The notes under the pieces were generated by a model. That model was not told where the DNA came from, did no database searches, and saw only the letters and a program-made list of their open reading frames with translations. This document shows, one piece after another, positions 6,358 to 12,171 of a stretch of DNA of 12,171 nucleotides (position 1 is its first letter; the number at the start of each line of letters is the position of its first letter). The stretch covers positions 1-12,171 of the forward strand of contig QHQV01000252.1 of assembly GCA_003219945.1 (NCBI GenBank). The letters run 5' to 3'. The translations under genes and the position numbers were made by a program. The DNA is from Verrucomicrobiota bacterium. GTDB taxonomy: Bacteria; Verrucomicrobiota; Verrucomicrobiia; Chthoniobacterales; UBA10450.

Positions 6358-7176
6358 TCGCCTCGCCAAAATGGCTACCCACTTCCCGCGACGCTTCGTA
6401 TTGATGATGTCGCAGTGATTCCGCTGCAGGGCGCGAACCAATTCGTATTGCTGGCTGCACAAAATGCCTGAAAGAATCAGGCATTTGCCGTCCTGGAGTT
6501 TCGGAAGCATTTCGATAAGCAAATAGCCGTATAGATTTGCCGTGACCACCTCTGCATTCTCTGCCGAGTTCCATTTGCGCACATCGCCTAATTGAAAAGT
6601 GGCGCCGCGAATCTTGTTTAATCGGGCGTTTGATTTGGCCACCGAAATCGCCGCGGGATCGTTGTCGATACCTATGACCCGGTCGGCGCCGAAACATTTT
6701 GCTGACAAAGCAAGAATTCCGCTGCCGGTTCCAAGATCGACGAGCGACCATCCGGGTTTCCAGTGGCGAGTCAGTTGTTCCAAAAAACGAAGTGACATTG
6801 CCGTTGTAACGTGCTCGCCAGTCCCAAATGCCAACGAAGCTGGAATGATAATGTGGGAGCGATCTTTGTACCGCGACAGTCGGGACACCAAGGTCCCTCC
6901 CACGCTCGAAAGGACCAATCGTTTCCCGATCTTAATCGGTTTGGAATCGGCACGCGTAAATCGCTCGAGCCAATTGCGCGGCAAAACCTCGATTCGGCCG
7001 CCAAATTCTTTGAGCAGCGCAGATGAATCGCTCCGCGAGCGGCATACAATTTCCAGTTCCAGACGCTTAAATCCGGGTTTGCGTACGATCACGAGCTGGC
7101 CGTGAGCGTGCGCCTGAAGGAGGTCTTCGTGCGCTTCAACCCAATGTAATTCGGCTCTTTTGCGCCACAGATACAC
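6286..7176 (-). CDS. prmA: Ribosomal protein L11 methyltransferase (PrmA)
   Basis: SAM-dependent methyltransferase that trimethylates ribosomal protein L11 in the cytoplasm. 296 aa, close to the family's 290–300. The N-terminal L11-recognition domain (about 1–80) is weakly conserved, as usual. The catalytic domain has LAFGTGEHVTT (116–125), the SAM motif LVDLGTGSGILAL (145–157), GIDNDPAAISVAKSNA (169–184) and VTANLYGYLL, in the place of the usual ANIL motif. The start is a GTG at 7176 with no Shine-Dalgarno. The normal family end falls at about KWVAILARR (273). The last 23 residues (TGRVCPPDLESASFCGRRRP…) look non-native, as if the frame runs into an inserted repeat. The gene heads a tight run with the NDK gene. 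Confidence 0.92.
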   Translation of the reverse strand: MYLWRKRAELHWVEAHEDLLQAHAHGQLVIVRKPGFKRLELEIVCRSRSDSSALLKEFGGRIEVLPRNWLERFTRADSKPIKIGKRLVLSSVGGTLVSRLSRYKDRSHIIIPASLAFGTGEHVTTAMSLRFLEQLTRHWKPGWSLVDLGTGSGILALSAKCFGADRVIGIDNDPAAISVAKSNARLNKIRGATFQLGDVRKWNSAENAEVVTANLYGYLLIEMLPKLQDGKCLILSGILCSQQYELVRALQRNHCDIINTKRRGKWVAILARRTGRVCPPDLESASFCGRRRPPLQ

Positions 7177-7237
7177 AGGGAAACTCTATAGCTTGTAGGC
7201 TTTGGGCGGCCCGCCTGCGCCAACGCTGCGGCGCGCT

Positions 7238-7277
7238 CGCTCCAGCCTTCGATTTGCGCTCCGCTCCAAGCGAAGGC

Positions 7278-7284
<7 letters not shown>
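7238..7284. repeat. Perfect 14-bp inverted repeat covering the tRNA-Gly 3' end
   Basis: CGCTCCAGCCTTCG at 7238–7251 is exactly the reverse complement of 7271–7284, with a 19-base loop. The right arm contains the last three acceptor-stem bases, the discriminator and the CCA of tRNA-Gly. On the transcribed strand the 3' trailer can therefore pair with the tRNA 3' end. No U-tract follows, so it is not a classical terminator. Confidence 0.7.
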
Positions 7285-7353
<69 letters not shown>

Positions 7354-7368
7354 AGTTTTGAGAGGGAC

Positions 7369-7397
7369 AATAATGTCCAGCCAAGTGCGCGACGCAA
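7369..7397 (-). promoter_or_regulatory. Candidate sigma70-type promoter for tRNA-Gly
   Basis: On the minus strand TTGCGT (7397–7392) and ATTATT (7374–7369) are 17 bp apart, and the −10 ends 15 bp before the tRNA 5' end. The −35 is a fair match and the −10 is weak. A small palindrome, GGACAATAATGTCC (7365–7378), overlaps the −10 and could be incidental. Confidence 0.4.
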
Positions 7398-7460
7398 CCT
7401 TTTAATTGCCCCCTAAAGCCCCAAAATCGTTGAATCCAAATCGGGCGTTTGCTGCATCCT

Positions 7461-8171
7461 ATGATCAAACGCTCTATGAAAAAATTATTCGTCCTCTGTA
7501 TGTGCTCGATAGCTCTGGCTGGCAGCTTGTTTGCGCAGGTTCCAACCGATACCCCGATTGCGAGCCCGACAGCAGCAACGGCAGCAACAGCCGCGACAGT
7601 GGCAGCGCCAATAGCAGCGCCAGCATCAACAGCAACGAGAGCACCGCGTGCGACGTCTAATTCCGCTTCATCCGATCTCGCCGACAAAATCCACCAGAAA
7701 CTGGAGAAAAAGCTTGGTCGCAAGCATGGGATCATGATTGACACGGATAAAAACGAAGATCCGGATCTTGAAAAGATGCGTGATTTTATCGCGATCCCGA
7801 TCGTGGCGATCGTGTTCTTGTCCATATTCGGCGCACCCGTGGCGATTGTCCTGATGATTGGAATAATTTCACTTATATCGACCCGAATGCGGCAGCGGAC
7901 CATCCGGATGATGGTGGAGAAGGGTCAGCCCGTTCCCGCTGAACTGCTCGCACCCACTACGCGAGGCATCCGTCGGCGTTCGGATGCAAGACGAGGGGTT
8001 GTCTGGACGATGGTGGGTCTTGGCCTGATGATCTGGCTCGCTGCGGTCAACGATTGGGAAGGCGGTGCGTGGTCTTTCGGACTGATCCCGTTCCTGATCG
8101 GACTTGGATATTTGATCGTATGGAAATTGGAAAACAAAAAGGACATTCCGCCTCCGCCCCCGGCACCGTAA
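7461..8171 (+). CDS. Secreted/membrane protein with DUF6249-like C-terminal region
   Basis: 236 aa from the ATG at 7461 (MIKRSMKKLFVLCM). An ATG at 7476 (MKKLFV) is also possible, and a TTG at 7449 would add only four residues. Residues 6–26 form a clear signal peptide (KKLFVLCMCSIALAGSLFAQ). Residues 27–70 are an Ala/Thr/Pro-rich low-complexity spacer, followed by a charged stretch (DLADKIHQKLEKKLGRKHG) and hydrophobic segments at about 110–140, 181–196 and 205–222. Between them RQRTIRMMVEKGQPVPAELL resembles DUF6249 family proteins, which commonly occur beside ECF sigma factors. The C-terminus is proline-rich (PPPPAP). The stop lies 10 bp before the sigma factor GTG, so the two are probably co-transcribed; a role in envelope sensing is an inference. 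No ribosome binding site is visible. Confidence 0.75.
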   Translation: MIKRSMKKLFVLCMCSIALAGSLFAQVPTDTPIASPTAATAATAATVAAPIAAPASTATRAPRATSNSASSDLADKIHQKLEKKLGRKHGIMIDTDKNEDPDLEKMRDFIAIPIVAIVFLSIFGAPVAIVLMIGIISLISTRMRQRTIRMMVEKGQPVPAELLAPTTRGIRRRSDARRGVVWTMVGLGLMIWLAAVNDWEGGAWSFGLIPFLIGLGYLIVWKLENKKDIPPPPPAP

Positions 8172-8181
8172 TATTGCGGCC

Positions 8182-8718
8182 GTGGAGCTTACTGATGCGG
8201 ACCTCGTTGCGCGAGTTCTTGCCGATGACGATCAGCACGCCTTCGGCGAACTCGTGCGCCAGCATCAATCGAGCGTGCGCGGTCTGCTGCGACAACTCAC
8301 CCGCACAGATCTTGCTCTGGCAGACGACCTTGCACAGGAAGCTTTTCTCCGGGCCTACAAGAACATCCGCAATTTTCGCGGTGAAGCGCGATTTTCCACT
8401 TGGCTCTATCGAATCGCCTACAATTGTTTTCGCGAGGATGCGCGGCGGCGCAAGGAGTTGGTCGGCGTGGATGAGGCGCAAATGCAGGCAGAACAGGATC
8501 CGCAGACTGTCGATCCCGGTTTGAGACACGATCTTATGCACGCGCTTAGTTTGCTTCCGTTACACGAGCGCAGCGCGATTGTACTTTGCTGCCAAAATGG
8601 TCTGTCCCACGATGAAGCCGCGCGTGTCCTTGACATTCCGCTCGGCACGGTAAAAACAAATGTTCTGCGTGGCCGCGAAAAACTAAAACGCACACTGGCG
8701 GCGTGGGGGCCGAATTGA
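8182..8718 (+). CDS. ECF-family RNA polymerase sigma factor (sigma-70 group 4)
   Basis: 178 aa, the usual ECF length, with only regions 2 and 4. Region 2 (about 18–90) has AFGELVRQH, DDLAQEAFLRAYKNIRNF and EARFSTWLYRIAYN. Region 4 (about 118–170) has LPLHERSAIVLC, the helix-turn-helix around LSHDEAARVLDIPLGTVKTN, and VLRGREKLKR. It directs RNA polymerase to ECF-type promoters; its targets cannot be seen here. The start is GTG at 8182, 10 bp after the DUF6249-like gene and without a Shine-Dalgarno. The next gene begins 13 bp after its stop and encodes a small membrane protein, the expected place for an anti-sigma factor. No paired ECF promoter motif is clearly visible upstream of the cassette. 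Confidence 0.93.
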   Translation: MELTDADLVARVLADDDQHAFGELVRQHQSSVRGLLRQLTRTDLALADDLAQEAFLRAYKNIRNFRGEARFSTWLYRIAYNCFREDARRRKELVGVDEAQMQAEQDPQTVDPGLRHDLMHALSLLPLHERSAIVLCCQNGLSHDEAARVLDIPLGTVKTNVLRGREKLKRTLAAWGPN

Positions 8719-8731
8719 TAAAGTGAATTCA

Positions 8732-9082
8732 ATGATCGACGACGAGACGCTAGACCGCCAACTGCGCGAAGCCGTGCCCTACATTAACGATCACGGCTTT
8801 ACTGCGCGCGTTATAGCCAGGCTGCCGGGAGCGCGGCGTGAGCCGCAATGGCTGCGTGCAATGATCGTCGTTGGGCTGGCGTTACTCGGAGCCGGAATGG
8901 CCTATTTCCTTTCCGGTGGCGGCAGCTTGGTTCGCCAAGGCGTGGTCCAGATGGCGGACTTCCCGATTTGGCTGTTGCTGGTGTTCGCGTTCGGTTGTGG
9001 CCTCGTCGTCGGTGCGTTCGCTGTCATCGTCGCCATCCGCAAGACGCCCGAAGTACGCGATCTGACCCGGCTGGATTTTTGA
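8732..9082 (+). CDS. Small two-TM protein, putative anti-sigma factor
   Basis: 116 aa from ATG 8732; a GTG at 8723 would add MNS. The cytoplasmic N-terminus (1–42) includes INDHGFTARVIARLPG, similar in style to the 'GF…RV…LP' segment of small anti-sigma-like proteins. There are two hydrophobic helices (about 43–61 and 79–102) joined by a short loop, and a charged tail (RKTPEVRDLTRLDF). It follows the ECF sigma gene by 13 bp on the same strand. No ZAS zinc motif (HxxxCxxC) is present, so if it is an anti-sigma factor it belongs to another class. It converges with ribF, leaving only 13 bp between stops. The function is inferred from position and topology. Confidence 0.65.
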   Translation: MIDDETLDRQLREAVPYINDHGFTARVIARLPGARREPQWLRAMIVVGLALLGAGMAYFLSGGGSLVRQGVVQMADFPIWLLLVFAFGCGLVVGAFAVIVAIRKTPEVRDLTRLDF

Positions 9083-9095
9083 AGAGCCGAGTTGA

Positions 9096-10028
9096 TTACG
9101 CCCCGGCGAATTCGCGCGCCTGCTGCACATCACGCTCGATTTGCCGGACGAGAGCGTCAACGTTCTCGAATTTCTTCTCCGGCCTGAGATAACGGACGAA
9201 ACGCAGCTCGAGGTCTTTGCCGTAAATGTCGCGATTGAAATCGAGGAGGTAAACCTCGAGAATGCGCTCCGATCCGCCACTGCTCATCGTCGGCCGAAAA
9301 CCGAGATTCACCATGCCTGGATATACAACACCATCGAGCGTTGCTTCGGCGAAATAAACGCCGTTCGGCGGAAATTGCTCGCTGTGGGCGCTCAGGTTTG
9401 CGGTCGGAAATCCGATTTTCTTTCCCAGATCATCGCCATGCACAACAGTCCCCAGGATCGTGTATTCGCGGCCAAGCATGGTCGCGGCTTTTTTTAGATC
9501 GCCTGCTTCGATAGCGCGACGAATCGTTGTGCTGCTTACAATTTCGCCATTAACAGTCACCGGTGGAATTCCCACGACGTTGAAATCAAACTGCGCACCG
9601 AGTTTTTTAAGCAACTGGAGATTGCCGCGTCGATTTCTTCCAAAGGACCATTCGTGTCCGACGCAAATTTCACGCAGCGGTTTCGAATGCTGGACCAATT
9701 GCTGCACGAAATCCTCGGGTTCGGTGGCGGCAAAATGTTTATCGAACGAAATGATCAGAAGATGTCTCACACCAAGCGCGCGAATCAGGGCGACCTTGTG
9801 CGGCGTCGCGGTAAGCAAATGCGGTGCTTTGTCAGGACGCAGTATTTTTTCCGGGTGCGGATCAAAGGTGACTACCACAGGCGTTGCATTCACAGCCCGA
9901 GCGTGTTCCGCGGAAGTCGAAATGACTGCCTGATGCCCGAGATGGACCCCGTCGAAGACACCGATGGCGAGGAAGACCGGGCTTGGTAATTGCGAGAGCT
10001 CCGGAATCGAACGGAGGATTTGCATCAT
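9096..10028 (-). CDS. ribF: Bifunctional riboflavin kinase / FAD synthetase (RibF)
   Basis: Makes FMN from riboflavin and then FAD, in the cytoplasm. 310 aa, the normal length. The N-terminal FMN adenylyltransferase domain has GVFDGVHLGHQ (23–33), TFDPHPEKIL, VGHEWSFGRNRRGN and VSSTTIRRAI. The C-terminal riboflavin kinase domain (from about 188) has GKKIGFPTANL (202–212), NGVYF, and LEVYLLDFNRDIYGK with the probable catalytic E258. The start has two adjacent ATGs (MMQIL). It follows truB by 6 bp, in the conserved truB–ribF order. The FAD/FMN link to the translation genes is a long-conserved gene order rather than a known functional tie. Confidence 0.96.
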   Translation of the reverse strand: MMQILRSIPELSQLPSPVFLAIGVFDGVHLGHQAVISTSAEHARAVNATPVVVTFDPHPEKILRPDKAPHLLTATPHKVALIRALGVRHLLIISFDKHFAATEPEDFVQQLVQHSKPLREICVGHEWSFGRNRRGNLQLLKKLGAQFDFNVVGIPPVTVNGEIVSSTTIRRAIEAGDLKKAATMLGREYTILGTVVHGDDLGKKIGFPTANLSAHSEQFPPNGVYFAEATLDGVVYPGMVNLGFRPTMSSGGSERILEVYLLDFNRDIYGKDLELRFVRYLRPEKKFENVDALVRQIERDVQQAREFAGA

Positions 10029-10034
10029 AACTCA

Positions 10035-10766
10035 CTATGCTCCGCGCATCCTGGAAACTTCCGGCAAACTCAGCATCTGATTGAGAATATCCTCTCGCGT
10101 CGCGTTTTTGATTTCGTCGACGGTAATCGCATTGGTGACGTCGAAGCGGCCTGATTTTGTTCGACGCAGCGATTTCAAATGCGCGCCGCAGCCGAGAGCT
10201 TCGCCGATGTCGTGAGCGTAGGTGCGAACATAAAATCCTTTGCTACACAGCACGCTGAAATCGATTTCGGGCAATTCGATCCGGTCGATTGTGTAGCGAT
10301 AGACATGGACAAGGCGTGGCTCGCGCTCCACGACTTTTCCCTGACGCGCCAGCTTATATAACGGCACGCCGCCGTGCTTCTTCGCCGAAACCATGGGCGG
10401 CAACTGGTAAAAATCGCCGCGGAATTTTTCGAACGCAGTCCGGATTTGATTTTCATCCAGCGCGGGCACAGGACGCTGCTGAATGACTTCGCCTTCCCGG
10501 TCCTGTGTGTCGGTAGTCACGCCGAGCACGAACGTGCCCACGTATTCTTTGTCCTCACTCATGAGCAAATCCTGAACCTTTGTGCCGCGGCCCACAGTGA
10601 GCAGAAGCAAACCCGTGGCGATCGGGTCAAGCGTGCCACAATGACCGATTTTTTTCGTTCCAAGTTTACGGCGAGCCAGCGCCACCACGTCATGCGACGT
10701 CATCCCGTCGGCTTTATCCACGAGCAGGACGCCGTCAGGAGAGGCAGGCGCGCTTAACGGCTTCAC
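10035..10766 (-). CDS. truB: tRNA pseudouridine(55) synthase (TruB)
   Basis: Converts U55 in the T loop of tRNAs to pseudouridine. The start is set at GTG 10766 because GGAGG lies 6 nt upstream and the protein then begins MKPLSAPASPDGVLLVDK, leading straight into the family's N-terminal GVLLVDKADGMTSHDVV. The frame is open further upstream to 10958, but those 64 residues overlap nrnA and look non-native. The 243-aa product has KIGHCGTLDPIATGLL with catalytic D47, YVGTFVLGVTTDTQD, FRGDFYQLPPMVSAKKHGG, and KGFYVRTYAHDIGEALG. The family's optional C-terminal PUA domain appears to be absent. It overlaps the nrnA 3' end by 32 nt. Confidence 0.95.
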   Translation of the reverse strand: MKPLSAPASPDGVLLVDKADGMTSHDVVALARRKLGTKKIGHCGTLDPIATGLLLLTVGRGTKVQDLLMSEDKEYVGTFVLGVTTDTQDREGEVIQQRPVPALDENQIRTAFEKFRGDFYQLPPMVSAKKHGGVPLYKLARQGKVVEREPRLVHVYRYTIDRIELPEIDFSVLCSKGFYVRTYAHDIGEALGCGAHLKSLRRTKSGRFDVTNAITVDEIKNATREDILNQMLSLPEVSRMRGA

Positions 10767-11724
10767 GAGTTTCCTCCAGAACTTTTTCTTCCGCTTCCGC
10801 CAACGTTCCGCGCACGCGCGCCCCGGCAGCGAGTGTGTGCCCGCCGCCGCCAAATTTCTGACAAATCGCGCATACATCCACGCCTTCGTTTTTGGAACGC
10901 ATGCTGACGCGCACCTTTCCGTCGGAAAGTTCCTCGAAAAACACAGCGACGATAACACCGTGAACTGCGCGTAGATGATCGATTAATCCTTCGTTGTCTT
11001 CGGGAATCACACCAAGCTCTGCCGCGGTCTTTAAGCTGAGGCCAAATGTTGCGACGCGACCGCCTTCACTAAAGCGCATCGTTCGCAATAGCTCGCGCAA
11101 AAGTTCGAGTCGGCGCCGAGGATAGTTCTCGTACAGTTGCTGGCTGATTTTTCCGACGTCGAGATCGCCATCGCGCACCAGCCCGGCAGCAATTTCAAAC
11201 GTGCGCGCGCTCGTTTTTGGATATTGAAAGGAGCCCGTATCAGTTGAGATCGCAGCGAAGAGATTTTCCGCAATATCGTGGTCGAAGGGCAGGCCCTGGC
11301 TCTTGATCAATCTGAAAATGATTTCGCCCGTTGCAGGCGCGCTTGGATCGATGATCACCAGGTCCCCATAACCGGGATTCGTGACGTGATGATCGATGTT
11401 GATCCAGATTTTCGCCGACCCCACGGCCGCGAGGGTCGTGCCCAACCGGTTTTGAATTGCGGTGTCGAGCGCGATGGCAACATCCACGTGCTCCGCAGTT
11501 GCAGGCTCTTTCGTCAGCAATTCAGCGCGTGGAAGGAACGAATACTTTTCGAGCATGCCTTCTTCGTTCCAGATGCCCACGTTCTTACCAAGCTTCTGGA
11601 GCGACAGGCCAAGCGCGAGTTGGCTGCCAAGCGCATCGCCATCGGGGCGAACATGACTGAGCACAACGAACTGCTGATGTTCGCGAAGCACGCGGCCGAT
11701 CTCTTCGAACGTCGTGTTACTCAC
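10735..11724 (-). CDS. nrnA: DHH-family bifunctional oligoribonuclease / PAP phosphatase (NrnA)
   Basis: DHH/DHHA1 phosphoesterase; family members degrade short RNAs and dephosphorylate 3'-phosphoadenosine 5'-phosphate with Mn2+. 329 aa, the usual size. Metal-binding motifs are SHVRPDGDALGS (H24, D28, D30), ALDTA (D87), NIDHHVTN (D111, H112, H113) and ISTDTGSFQYP (D162). The C-terminal DHHA1 domain carries FGGGGHTLAAG (291–301) for RNA/substrate binding. The GTG start overlaps the rbfA stop as GTGA, so translation is probably coupled. The order rbfA–nrnA–truB is seen in many bacteria, which supports this subgroup over other DHH enzymes such as RecJ, whose proteins are longer. Confidence 0.95.
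   Translation of the reverse strand: MSNTTFEEIGRVLREHQQFVVLSHVRPDGDALGSQLALGLSLQKLGKNVGIWNEEGMLEKYSFLPRAELLTKEPATAEHVDVAIALDTAIQNRLGTTLAAVGSAKIWINIDHHVTNPGYGDLVIIDPSAPATGEIIFRLIKSQGLPFDHDIAENLFAAISTDTGSFQYPKTSARTFEIAAGLVRDGDLDVGKISQQLYENYPRRRLELLRELLRTMRFSEGGRVATFGLSLKTAAELGVIPEDNEGLIDHLRAVHGVIVAVFFEELSDGKVRVSMRSKNEGVDVCAICQKFGGGGHTLAAGARVRGTLAEAEEKVLEETREAVKRACLS
10773..10777 (-). promoter_or_regulatory. Shine-Dalgarno GGAGG that sets the truB start
   Basis: On the minus strand GGAGG is followed by AACTC-type spacing of 6 nt and then GTG (10766). It is the only strong Shine-Dalgarno I see before any gene in this window. It lies inside the 3' end of nrnA and argues against the longer upstream start. 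Confidence 0.8.
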
Positions 11725-12071
11725 TCGTCTTGGCCGTCGCGTTTGCTGAGGTCGTCCAAAATTTCAAGCACGCGCGCACCGCGTTTGATGGACTCGTCGA
11801 GGTGAAAAATGAGATGCGGCGTGTATTTCAACACAACGTGTCGGGACAACTCCGCTTGCAACGCCGGGCGATACGCTTCCAGCCTATTGATCACGCTGTC
11901 TCGATTGCCGGCGCCGAGAGTGCTCACGAAAACGTGCGCGCTCTTAAGATCGGGGGCAACATCGACAGCATTAATGCTGACCAGTGCTCCTTCGAAATTA
12001 ATTTCGCGCGCGATGATCCCGCTTAGCTCGCGTTTCACCAATTCGTTTACGCGTAGTTGCCGATGTTTCAT
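11721..12071 (-). CDS. rbfA: 30S ribosome-binding factor A (RbfA)
   Basis: Small KH-fold protein that binds the 30S subunit and assists 16S rRNA 5'-end maturation. From ATG 12071 it is 116 aa and starts MKHRQLRVNELVKRELSGII, as the family does. An upstream in-frame start at 12158 would add 29 residues and overlap infB, so it was not chosen. Family segments are VDVAPDLKSAHVFVS (36–50) and LKYTPHLIFHLDESIKRGARVLEIL (81–105; first part LKYTPHLIFHLDES). The stop overlaps nrnA. It lies 50 bp after infB. Confidence 0.95.
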   Translation of the reverse strand: MKHRQLRVNELVKRELSGIIAREINFEGALVSINAVDVAPDLKSAHVFVSTLGAGNRDSVINRLEAYRPALQAELSRHVVLKYTPHLIFHLDESIKRGARVLEILDDLSKRDGQDE

Positions 12072-12121
12072 ATGTGTGAAGGCAATTCTGGGAAACGCCG
12101 GCGTCCTCCGCGGCGGACCAC

Positions 12122-12171
12122 CTATAATTTCTGGGCGATTTGCTCGAGCTGATAACACTCGATCACGTCGC
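12122..12171 (-). CDS. infB: Translation initiation factor IF-2, 3' end only
   Basis: The last 15 codons and a TAG stop are present, encoding DVIECYQLEQIAQKL. D-x-IECY followed by E–Q–A–QKL is the typical end of bacterial IF-2, and the position directly before rbfA is the standard one. The rest of the gene lies beyond the window edge. Confidence 0.88.
   Translation of the reverse strand, partial: DVIECYQLEQIAQKL

Noticed and set aside
7394..7425. AAC-containing ECF-type −35 (GCAACCTTTT) upstream of the DUF6249-like gene
   Set aside because: No matching −10 occurs at the required 16–17-bp distance, so autoregulation cannot be supported.
7570..7640. GCA/GCAACA-rich stretch resembling a tandem repeat
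   Set aside because: It is irregular and encodes the Ala/Thr-rich spacer after the signal peptide; there is no fixed unit as in a CRISPR or minisatellite.
9065..9095. Possible bidirectional terminator between the convergent anti-sigma-like gene and ribF
   Set aside because: Only a weak CGGCT/AGCCG pairing with a long loop is present, largely inside coding sequence and without a T-tract.
10767..10958. Longer TruB with 64 extra N-terminal residues
   Set aside because: The extra part overlaps nrnA coding sequence in another frame and is not TruB-like; GGAGG points to GTG 10766.
12072..12158. Longer RbfA starting at 12158
   Set aside because: It would overlap the infB 3' end and add a non-family Pro/Arg-rich leader; MKHRQLRVNE is the normal N-terminus.

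Overview
The window looks like chromosomal DNA from a Verrucomicrobiota-type bacterium of the PVC group, possibly a soil lineage. This rests on an LpxC–FabZ fusion (otherwise typical of Bacteroidota and Chlorobi), a DUF6249-like membrane protein beside an ECF sigma factor, a double-domain nucleoside diphosphate kinase, and dispersed palindromic repeats between genes. The taxonomic call is an inference from gene content; no rRNA is present. Most start sites have no recognisable Shine-Dalgarno sequence. The clear exception is truB.

Layout. Bases 1–2170 (minus strand) hold lipid A and fatty acid genes: an lpxC–fabZ fusion, then lpxA with a 4-nt ATGA overlap, then a possible next gene cut by the window edge. 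Bases 2171–2398 are non-coding with small palindromes. Bases 2399–3895 (minus) hold a broken GH57 alpha-glucan branching enzyme gene, which has lost about 300 central codons and changed frame, overlapping a secreted protein with a FlgD-like Ig fold. A palindromic repeat (3913–4003) separates these from an aspartate aminotransferase, a tandem NDK-domain protein and prmA (4006–7176, all minus). Upstream of prmA lie tRNA-Gly(GCC), on the same strand, and a 14-bp inverted repeat that includes the tRNA 3' end.

The only plus-strand genes are at 7461–9082: a secreted or membrane DUF6249-like protein, an ECF sigma factor, and a small two-TM protein that is probably its anti-sigma partner. From 9096 to the right edge runs the classical translation cluster on the minus strand. 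In transcription order it is infB (only its last codons are present), rbfA, nrnA (DHH phosphoesterase), truB, ribF, with tight spacing or overlaps.

How the genes work together: the left block makes lipid A precursors (LpxA acylation, LpxC deacetylation) and the matching FabZ fatty-acid step. The right block couples translation initiation, 30S maturation, nanoRNA/PAP turnover, tRNA pseudouridylation and flavin cofactor synthesis. The centre is housekeeping metabolism (transamination, NTP balance, L11 methylation) next to a small envelope-regulation cassette. The parts most worth a second look are the internally deleted GH57 gene, the NDK protein with one dead and one intact active site, the inverted repeat on the tRNA-Gly 3' end, and the sigma/anti-sigma/DUF6249 cassette.
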